14,788 nucleotides of DNA, from contig SDVU01000340.1 of NCBI GenBank assembly GCA_016256075.1, positions 1-14,788 of the forward strand, given 5' to 3'. Shown one piece after another: positions 9,186-14,788 of this stretch (positions are counted from its first letter, which is position 1; each line of letters opens with the position of its first letter). The notes beneath the pieces were generated by a model. The model worked only from the letters and a program-made list of their open reading frames with translations, was not told the DNA's origin and made no database searches. Position numbers and translations under genes: made by a program. Source of the stretch: Dictyocoela muelleri. Taxonomy: Eukaryota > Microsporidia.

Positions 9186-9503
9186 AAATTGTAGGCCATA
9201 TAGCACAGTGGTTTGCACTCTTGAATGTAAAATTGTTATATCGTGGTTCGAATCCAGATGCGTCACTCTTCAATAAATTATGAGGGAATGACATTAAGCG
9301 GTGAAAAACTATATAATTATAGTATAATATAAAGTTCTTACAGTGTGGTATAGCTGATTAAAACTTGGTCTAATATGAGAATGAAGCAGAAGGGACTCTC
9401 CTATGTGTGGAGGTGAGTGCGGCGACGCATCTCGGCAAAAATTAGTGAAAATTTAAAATTCATGAAAAGCCACTAATTAATTGTATCCTGCTGAGTCATT
9501 GAT
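9186..9503 (+). repeat. tRNA-derived SINE, copy 2, head and body
   Basis: The head is at about 9190-9262 with A-box-like TAGCACAGTGG (9201-9211) and B-box GGTTCGAATCC (9245-9255), the internal RNA polymerase III promoter. The unrelated body then follows through GGGAATGACATTAAGCGG, ACTTGGTCTAATATGAGAAT, GTGCGGCGACGCATCTC and AAGCCACTAATTAATTG to TGAGTCATTGAT (9492-9503). It was inserted into Tigger, upstream of the transposase start. The SINE is interrupted here by FB-I and resumes at 10227. It makes no protein, and mobilisation would depend on a LINE not present in the window. Confidence 0.85.
9345..9503 (+). repeat. SINE body segment, left copy of a ~159-bp direct repeat flanking FB-I
   Basis: This segment, starting GTGGTATAGCTGATTAA, is repeated at 10227-10385 with about 15-20 differences. 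The two copies lie immediately either side of the foldback element. Confidence 0.85.
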
Positions 9504-9505
9504 AG

Positions 9506-10225
9506 CAACCCGAAAAATCGACTTTGTCGTTTTTTCGGGTTTTTTTGTCGTTTTTACAGAAAGAACGACAAACTTTTTAAATATTAAAATAAGGTCTCAC
9601 GAGAACTTACTTAGAGCGCCGCGCGGTCTTAGCGCGATCACTCACCACGAATTCTTCTTGATAAAAATTGTAGCAATATCTTAGTTTTAACAAGAATATT
9701 CGATTCTAATGTTGTCTAGACACTATATCTAGAAAATTTTTACAAACTACCAAATATGGAAATGTAAAAGTAAAAAAAATTATTTATTGTTTTATATACA
9801 TATTTTATATCTGTTTTTCCTATAAGACAGTCTTAAAGTTTATATAAAAACTGATTCTAAAATATGTATATAAAACAATATAAATAAATTTGTATTATAC
9901 TTTAAGATTTCCATATTTGGTAATTTACAAAAATTTTCATGGGATAGTCTTAGAAAACGTTGAAATCAAATAATTTTGTTAAAACTAGAATTGTTAAAAA
10001 TTTTTATCAAGAAAAATTCGTGGTGAGTTCTCGCGCTAAAACCGCGGCGCTCGATGCAAATTCTCGCGCAGAGCTCGCGATGTGCTCGAGGCGAGTTTAC
10101 GAGAACACAACCAATGCGAGTTCTTGTGCTACCTTATTTTTAATAATTAAAAAGTTTGTCGTTTTTTCGGTAAAAAACGACAGAAAACCCCGAAAAAAAA
10201 ACGACTTTGTCGTTTTTTCGGTTTG
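9506..10225. mobile_element. Foldback element FB-I, ~720 bp with ~300-360-bp arms
   Basis: The left arm (9506 to about 9812) and right arm (about 9862 to 10225) are inverted copies. Matched blocks include the ends CAACCCGAAAAA / TTTTTTCGGTTTG, then CGACAAACTTTTTAA, ACTCACCACGAATTC, TTTTTACAAACTACCAAATA and TTATTGTTTTATATACATAT with their complements. Each end also folds as a small hairpin around CGACTTTGTCG (9518-9528 and 10201-10211). A G+C- and CpG-rich patch (for example GCGCCGCGCGG near 9618 and TCTCGCGC repeats at 10030-10110) is unlike the surrounding DNA, and the right arm holds more of these repeats than the left. There is no transposase gene, and apparent frames are by-products of the arms. 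Confidence 0.85.
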
Positions 10226-10226
10226 G

Positions 10227-10533
10227 GTGGTATAGCTGATTAAGACTTGGTCTAATATGACAATGAAGCAGAAGGGACTCTCTTAGGTGTGGGGATGAGT
10301 GCGGCGACACATCTCGACAAAAAGTAGTGAAAATTAAAAAATCATCAAAAGCCACCAATTAATAGTATCCTGTTGAGTCATTGATCAAACGAAAATCGCT
10401 TATACAGCTAGGCTTATGGGTAGCTTAGGAAGTGACGTATTATCGGAACACCAAGAACCAAAGGTCGCAGATCCAAGGTAGGGGACAGCTCTCCGGGTTG
10501 GCAGATATGGATGTAGTCAACATGTAATATATA
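10227..10533 (+). repeat. tRNA-derived SINE, copy 2, repeated body segment and 3' tail
   Basis: 10227-10385 repeats the body segment seen at 9345-9503. From 10386 the sequence continues into the 3' part of the family (AAACGAAAATCGCTTATACA, GTAGCTTAGGAAGTGACGTA, ACACCAAGAACCAAAGG) and ends in a TAATATATATA-type simple tail. The 3' part matches the reverse complement of 14623-14788. The target duplication TAAGATTA follows at 10534-10541. Confidence 0.85.
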
Positions 10534-10541
10534 TAAGATTA
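10534..10541. repeat. SINE target-site duplication, right copy (TAAGATTA)
   Basis: Matches 9178-9185. The T/A-rich tail leaves the exact boundary uncertain by a few bases. Confidence 0.65.
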
Positions 10542-11630
10542 TTTTTTTTAAAAAAGTGGAAAAAAAGAGGGGTGGAAACAAAGCGGCGTGGAAAAAAAGC
10601 GGCCTGGAAAAAAAGCGGGGATGACTGTATTATAAAAAGTTCCGCAGGATTTCAAGTACCCTAATATTGCAATTAATCATGGAATCTTAAATATGAAATC
10701 AGGTTATCCACAGCTCTTATGTACGAATAGCTAGCGGACCCCTGTGGATAGTCTGGCCCTAAATTCCTTACACAAAATACCAGACAAGTTGTTGTATTCA
10801 GAACAAGTGTCTATAAGTGCTTGGTATTTATTTTTAGAACAGGTGATGTATTAGCTGTTATATAGGTGCTTAACGGTTCTTGTAATGACATAAGCTGTTT
10901 ATAACTTTTAATTTATGCCATGATATCTGCTATTTTTTTATTCTCTCCTGACATTCATCGTCTCTATGTGGCATAGTATAAAGGTAAAAACAGTATTTTT
11001 GGTTTTATTTTATCATTACATTGTCTTCGGTAATTGTCCTTATTTTCTTCATTATTGATGTTTTTATTAATGAATATTTTTTTTGTTTTTGATGCGTTTC
11101 GATAATTACTTTCACGGTTGAAACGATAAGGTCATATGCAGCAGACTTGTAATCTGTTTTTATTTATTTAAAATTCTCTAACTTCGTATAAAGATGCAAT
11201 TCATTGGATAATACTTCTTGTACTTTTTGTTCGATGAGGTTGTCACTTCTATCCATGCTTAAACCCAGATTCTTAAAATCTTCTTTTTTCTTATGCATAT
11301 TTTCGAAAAGTGTAATAACCCTCTTGCCTATTCTTTGCAAGATACTCACTTTATTGTCAAGTAGTTTAAGAGTTATATATAAATTTGAGTAATCTATTTA
11401 AATTTATTTTCGAGATAGTACTTATCCAGTTTCATATAAGATGTCGATATTTATTATGTGCCTCAGGACATATACTTTGGCTACGTCATTCCAGTTACAA
11501 AAACCTGGTAATTTTTTAAAAGGTAATATATCATTTAGAGACACTTGGTTCTCATTCGATTTCAAAACATTTATGAGCGCCTTTACTCATTTTTATATTA
11601 AAAGCTTGCTATATCTAAGTTATCATTAGG

Positions 11631-11637
11631 GTTTTTG
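11631..11637. repeat. Candidate Merlin target-site duplication, left copy (GTTTTTG)
   Basis: GTTTTTG immediately precedes the left TIR and recurs at 12714-12720 immediately after the right TIR. Merlin elements normally duplicate 8-9 bp, so one or two outer bases may have diverged. Confidence 0.6.
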
Positions 11638-11653
11638 GGGTTTGTTCTTTGCT

Positions 11654-11688
11654 ACGGGCCACGTTTTTTTTGAAAAAACGTGGCCCGT
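11654..11688. repeat. Perfect 16-bp-stem hairpin at the left end of Merlin
   Basis: ACGGGCCACGTTTTTT (11654-11669), loop TTG, then AAAAAACGTGGCCCGT (11673-11688) pair perfectly. The distal half continues as TGGCCCGTTTAAAGGACAA (11681-11699), which is also a direct repeat of the right end at 12690-12708. Confidence 0.9.
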
Positions 11689-12638
11689 TTAAAGGACAAA
11701 AGCAAAAATTCAAAAAAAATGAAAAATAAAAAAATGTTTGCCCTAATGAAAAACTCAAAAAACATCAACTCGTCAGTGTTTGATATTGTCGAAAATAGCT
11801 TAGATTTTCTCCTAAATATAGGATCAATTTCCAGTAGCATTATTTGTAGTTGTGGCCATCGATCCGCTTTGATAATCTACAAGGAAAAGGCATATATAAA
11901 AATAGTTTACAGGTGCAGCTATAGTAATTGTCGCAAAAGAATTGGTGTCATAAAATACAGAACACCTTTAAATATTTTAGTACAGGCAATTTATTTTTTG
12001 ATGGCAGGAACTTCATATGATCAAACCAAATTATTTTAGGAATTTCAAAAAATATCATTTCAATGATTAAACAACGTCTTCACCAAATTTATAAAAATCA
12101 TATGGAAAGAGATAAAGCTTTGATCGATGGACCTGGAATCATGGTAGAAGTAGATGAAAGTGTTATTTGTAGAAGAGGTATCATTATATATCCTACATCT
12201 ACGAATGATAACATAAAAGATAGCAGGATTATTGGGGTGAATCTAAAATACACCTGATAGAAAATTTTTTGTTAAAGTAATCGAAGACAGTAGAATTAAT
12301 ACATTGTCGGAGGCTTTGGAAGGATTAATAGCCATGGGTAGTATTCTTTACACCGTTGTCATCCCTCATATCCAGCCGTTGCTGAAAATTTTTGCTTGGA
12401 ACATCGTGTAGTCAACCATCCTGAAGGATTAAAATTGGTCGATGGGATCCACACTAATAATATTGAAGGTTTCTGGGCGTGCCTGTGGTCAAACATGAGA
12501 AAAGAGCATGGAGTAAAGCGATAAAATATTAAAAACTGGCTAAATGAATACAGTTTTAAAAGAAGATATTTGAAAAATGTTTATTCTGAAGAGTTTTTTG
12601 AAAGATTTAAAGAAATTATTAAATATTTTTTAATTTAA
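11680..12638 (+). pseudogene. Merlin/ISXO2-like transposase, frameshifted
   Basis: This is a DDE transposase of the ISXO2/IS1595 type. The open frame begins inside the TIR hairpin, but the first ATG in frame is at 11719 (MKNKKMFALMKN). A zinc ribbon follows: ICSCGHRS (near 11848) and YRCSYSNCRKRIG (near 11910), four Cys in the expected spacing. GPGIMVEVDESVI holds the first catalytic Asp (12153-12155). The second-Asp region, near HPSYPAVAENF (about 12363), is damaged. VVNHPEGLKLVDGIHTNN (about 12405-12460) followed by IEGFWACLWSNMRKEHGV is the family's signature C-terminal block with the terminal acidic residue. A TAA lies at 12522-12524, and the last frame ends at 12636-12638. Frame changes lie near 12040-12062, around 12250 and around 12360, so the gene is dead. 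The span of about 310 codons is normal for the family. Confidence 0.85.
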
Positions 12639-12713
12639 AAATTTTTAACTTTTTAATTAAATTGTACCAAAGTTAGCTACCTTTGGTTTTGGCCCGTTAA
12701 AAGGACAAGACCC

Positions 12714-12720
12714 GTTTTTG
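12714..12720. repeat. Candidate Merlin target-site duplication, right copy (GTTTTTG)
   Basis: Direct copy of 11631-11637, directly abutting the right TIR. Confidence 0.6.
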
Positions 12721-12823
12721 CCTTTCGTTGATTGTATTTCGGATTCTATTCTCTTCATCAAATTCAATTTATTTGCACTTTAATTCACGATATCGAGATC
12801 ATCACTGCAGGTGCTTTTATCGA

Positions 12824-12898
12824 TCAAGAAATGAATGTATGAATAGTTCGGTGTTTTTTTATTAAATTATTGTTATTTTATCGAAATATTTATTTCAA
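12824..12898. repeat. ~75-bp direct repeat flanking FB-III, left copy
   Basis: CAAGAAATGAATGTATGAAT and TTTATTAAATTATTGTT align in the same order and orientation with 14494-14570 (CAAGAAATTAATGTATAAT and the same TTTATTAAATTATTGTT). By eye the identity is about 75%. Confidence 0.65.
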
Positions 12899-13589
12899 GA
12901 GCGGCTTGCCGTCGTTATGCCAAAGTGGGGCGTACATATGGGTTTTTACGCCACAAATTCAATTAGCTAAAATTAAGAAAAACGGTATTGTTCCAATATA
13001 AAAACTACCTTTGCAATATATAAATTTAAGCAGACAGAAAACTGCAAATTTTGAAGATGTTTTTTCTTCTAATATTCCCGTAATATCCTTATTTTTTTGT
13101 TTTTGTATATAATTACTGTGGGGGGCTAAGCGAGGGGCGCACCAACAGAAAGACATTTTTTAAAAAACCAGGGGTTCTGAAATAGAAAAAAATATTAATT
13201 ATCACGCGCATAGCGAGAGACATGCAAAAAGCGAGACATTCAACAAGCGGACCGCTTTGGGGTAAGGGTTTTTCAAATAAAAATTAAATTTTATATCTTT
13301 AAAAAAATGACACTAAAGAGATGTTTTTTATAAATTCTAAAAGGTGTATTTATATAAGGTTCTTTTAAGTGTTTTTTATACAAGGTAAAATAGGAAGGGC
13401 TGTTTTTATAAGATTTAAAATTTTTAATTTTAAAATAAAGATTTTGATTTGTTTTTTTATACTATACCCACTAAGTGACTCGCTCTTTGCATATTTACGT
13501 GCTTCGTGCACAAAAAATATTTTTTTATTTTTACAAATCCTATTTTTTAAAAAATTTCTCTCTGTTGGTACGTCCCTAGCTTACACCGC

Positions 13590-13650
13590 TAATTACTATA
13601 TTAATCAATTAGCACCTCGAAGAATGACTAATTGTTTAATATAGTAATTA
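13590..13650. repeat. 61-bp hairpin present in only one arm of FB-III
   Basis: TAATTACTATATTAATCAAT continuing TAG (13590-13612) pairs with CTAATTGTTTAATATAGTAATTA (13628-13650) with one mismatch and a 15-nt loop. In the left arm the corresponding place reads TATAATTACTGTGGGG without the hairpin, so this is a clean presence/absence difference between arms. Confidence 0.8.
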
Positions 13651-13787
13651 TATATAGAAACGAAAAAATAAAGACATTACGGTGATATTAGAAGAAAAAA
13701 ATACTTTTTGCAATTTGTAGTTATCTGTCCGCCAAAATTTATATATTGCAAAGGTGATTTTTTATATTGGAACAGTGCCAAAAAAAC

Positions 13788-13977
13788 AGTACATTATGAT
13801 ATGTCAAATTTATTTTCTATTATTTTAAGAGAACACACATCCAAAAACAAATAATTTGGGCCAATATTTGAAAAATATGGGCGTAAAATATTTCTCAATT
13901 TTTTTAGTACGGATTATTTTTTTTGTTGCGGGTTCTCTTAAAATGGAAAAAAAAAATAAACTTATCATAATGCACTG
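13788..13977. repeat. 190-bp MITE with CAGT...ACTG ends
   Basis: CAGTACATTATGATA (13788) is inverted at TATCATAATGCACTG (ending 13977), and the similarity continues inwards through TATTTTAAGAGAAC / GTTCTCTTAAAATGG. Flanks are A-runs on the left and T-runs on the right. CAGT ends are common in Tc1/mariner and hAT relatives, but no TA or 8-bp target duplication is clear. Confidence 0.7.
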
Positions 13978-13990
13978 TTTTTTTTCGTGT

Positions 13991-14412
13991 ATGTCGGTTT
14001 TATGACGTTTTTGAATTTTTATGACGTTTTTGAAAATTTAAAAAAAAATAAAAAGAATCTTGGGCCCCCATGGGTGAAAAAAAATCAAGGCTGGATTTTG
14101 ATTTCTTATTTAATTATTTTTATTAATTAAATTTTTATATAAATTAAATAATCACAAGTTGATTTTTTTGATTGTGGAAAACGCTTTTTAATGGTGAAAA
14201 ACCCCAAGACCACCCAAAAAATTAAGTAACACCTTCACATTATAATAAATTTTTACAATTTATTCTATTTTTATAATAATGCAGCTTTCTTTTTCAAAAA
14301 AAAATATAATAATTATAAAAATTTATATTAAAATGCGAAGGCGTTAATTTATTTTTTTTTTTTAAATTTTCAAAAACGTCATAAAAATTCAAAAACGTCA
14401 TAAAACCGACAT
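13991..14412. repeat. ~420-bp non-autonomous element with ~50-bp near-identical TIRs
   Basis: ATGTCGGTTTTATGACGTTT at 13991 and the next ~40 bp are identical to the reverse complement of 14360-14412 except for poly-A length. Each TIR contains a direct internal repeat (TATGACGTTTTTGAA twice). The interior is A+T-rich without a coding frame. The perfect TIRs suggest it is among the youngest features here. Confidence 0.8.
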
Positions 14413-14493
14413 GCACCGTTTTTTTAATATTAGCTAATTTATTTGTGGCATAAAAACCGTATTTATGCGACGAATTGTCATAACGACGGTAAA

Positions 14494-14570
14494 CCAAGAA
14501 ATTAATGTATAATGGTTTTGTTGAATGTTTTTATTAAATTATTGTTTTTGATCTTCACCTTTATTTCATG
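14494..14570. repeat. ~75-bp direct repeat flanking FB-III, right copy
   Basis: Partner of 12824-12898 in the same orientation, starting at the outer edge of the right arm of FB-III. Confidence 0.65.
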
Positions 14571-14622
14571 GGTATCTGATTTCAGTTTAATTTGTCGTTT
14601 AAAAAAATTATCAAAACCTGAC

Positions 14623-14788
14623 TATTATTATTACATGATGACAACATATATAGCTGCCAATGGGAGTGTTGTCTCCAACTATATTCTTTAGACCTTTGGT
14701 TCCTGGTGTTTCAATAATACATCACTTCCTAAGCTACCCAGAAGCCCAGCTGTATACGCGATTTTCGTTTTATCAATGACTCGGCAGG
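14623..14788 (-). repeat. tRNA-derived SINE, copy 3, 3' part, cut by right window edge
   Basis: On the minus strand this runs from TGCCGAGTCATTGATAAAAC at the edge through GGGTAGCTTAGGAAGTGATG and ACACCAGGAACCAAAGGTCT to a (TAA)n-like tail near 14633-14623. It aligns with 10370-10533 at roughly 80% identity. The head should lie to the right of the window. Confidence 0.85.

Larger units (their letters stand above)
7400..10627 (-). mobile_element. Tigger (pogo, Tc1/mariner superfamily) transposon with nested insertions
   Basis: The left end CAGTCAGCCCCGCTTTTTGC (7400) and right end GCGGGGATGACTG (ending 10627) are the inverted termini typical of Tigger elements, with repeated GCGG/CCGC subterminal motifs (CAGTCATCCCCGC, then CCGCTTTTTTTCCA, read inward from the right). 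TA dinucleotides flank both ends (7398-7399 and 10628-10629), the target duplication of Tc1/mariner elements. Without the SINE/foldback insertion (9186-10533) the element is about 1.9 kb, compatible with a one-gene Tigger. The left flank is a (TA)n run, which also explains target choice. The transposase is on the minus strand. Confidence 0.9.
11638..12713 (+). mobile_element. Merlin (ISXO2/IS1595-like) DNA transposon, ~1.08 kb
   Basis: The left terminus GGGTTTGTTCTTTGCTACGG continuing GCCA (11638-11661) matches the reverse complement of the right terminus, GGGTCTTGTCCTTTTAACGG continuing GCCA (12713-12690), giving TIRs of about 24 bp. Both ends are flanked by GTTTTTG. The element encodes one ISXO2-type transposase on the plus strand and has inserted into the older retroelement fossil. 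At the left end the TIR core is followed by its own inverted copy, producing a perfect hairpin. Confidence 0.8.
10640..12830 (-). mobile_element. Second retroelement fossil (Gag-like and protease-like traces), split by a Merlin insertion
   Basis: On the minus strand, several open stretches of coherent amino-acid composition lie either side of the Merlin element: about 12826-12714, 11610-11430 and 11397-11164. The last is a charged, probably helical stretch of about 78 codons containing RIGKRVITLFENMHKKKEDF. Farther on, near 10824-10740, is a stretch resembling a retropepsin active-site neighbourhood. The order fits Gag then protease. Merlin lies inside the Gag-like part, and Tigger lies just past the protease-like part. 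The fossil is broken many times, has no visible LTR, and looks older than the Tigger and Merlin copies within or beside it. The Gag assignment is tentative. A decayed unknown host gene is the main alternative for the right-hand pieces. Confidence 0.4.
12905..14498. mobile_element. Foldback element FB-III with nested insertions
   Basis: The left arm 12905-13250 is matched in inverted order by the right arm, which is split into 13475-13779 and 14414-14498. Matched blocks include CCGTCGTTATG at the outer end, TTTTTACGCCACAAATTCAA, TTGTTCCAATATAAAAACTA, CCTTTGCAATATATAAATTT, TTTTTTCTTCTAATATTCCC and GCACCAACAGAAAGACATTT. The loop (about 13251-13474) is A+T-rich with TTTTTATAAGGTGT-like motifs. 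No transposase frame is recognisable. The right arm carries three insertions absent from the left: a micro-hairpin (13590-13650), a 190-bp MITE (13788-13977) and a ~420-bp element (13991-14412). Confidence 0.8.

Noticed and set aside
9481-10358. Open frames of 67-91 codons in the foldback and SINE
   Set aside because: They follow the arms of FB-I and the SINE body on both strands. Similar peptides appear at SINE copies because the DNA is repeated.
11130-11165. Possible tRNA-Thr-like anticodon arm (CAGACTTGTAATCTG)
   Set aside because: Only the anticodon stem-loop is tRNA-like. No D-arm, TΨC arm or acceptor stem could be placed around it, so it is probably chance.
12959-13644. Frames of 65 and 91 codons in FB-III
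   Set aside because: Both sit in the inverted arms and loop. Membrane-like composition is expected from T-rich DNA.
1-14788. CRISPR array, bacterial operon or prophage interpretation
   Set aside because: There are no regularly spaced identical repeats, no ribosome-binding sites ahead of plausible frames, and all recognised elements are eukaryotic types. The ISXO2-like transposase belongs to Merlin, which is found in eukaryotes.

Overview
This window is strongly A+T-rich eukaryotic DNA made almost entirely of decaying transposable elements. I find no convincing host gene, no rRNA, no intact tRNA, no CRISPR array and no bacterial operon structure. The mix is MULE, pogo/Tigger, Merlin (ISXO2-like), Ty3-like retroelement fossils, foldback elements, palindromic MITEs and a tRNA-derived SINE. 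It fits a TE-laden invertebrate genome or a TE-rich parasitic eukaryote such as a large-genome microsporidian. The SINE leans towards an animal host and the extreme A+T content fits either. I cannot decide between them from sequence alone.

Layout, left to right. 1-~1015: Gag and retropepsin traces of a retroelement fossil on the minus strand, running off the left edge. 1168-1878: two tandem palindromic MITEs of one family. 2613-4252: a whole but dead MULE with terminal inverted repeats (TIRs) and a FLYWCH-finger transposase on the minus strand, abutting a truncated SINE (4265-4549, minus). 4550-5600: A+T-rich DNA with nothing recognisable. 5612-5682: a short tandem repeat. 5801-6665: a second, unrelated MULE transposase fragment (minus). 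6679-7242: an inverted duplication that looks like retropepsin-region fossil.

7400-10627: a Tigger element with TA target duplication and good TIRs. Its transposase lies at 9096-7516 (minus). A SINE has inserted upstream of the transposase (target duplication TAAGATTA), and that SINE is split by a 720-bp foldback element, FB-I. 10630-12830: a second retroelement fossil on the minus strand, itself split by a Merlin element (11638-12713, candidate 7-bp target duplication). 12824-14570: foldback element FB-III flanked by ~75-bp direct repeats and carrying a micro-hairpin insertion, a 190-bp MITE and a ~420-bp element with 50-bp TIRs. 14623-14788: the 3' part of another SINE copy.

No genes here work together in a pathway. 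The layers instead give a relative chronology: retroelement fossil, then Tigger, then SINE, then FB-I; and retroelement fossil, then Merlin. The points most worth checking are the uncatalogued SINE family, the long direct duplications flanking both foldback elements, and the paired MITEs that share arms but carry different hairpin tips.
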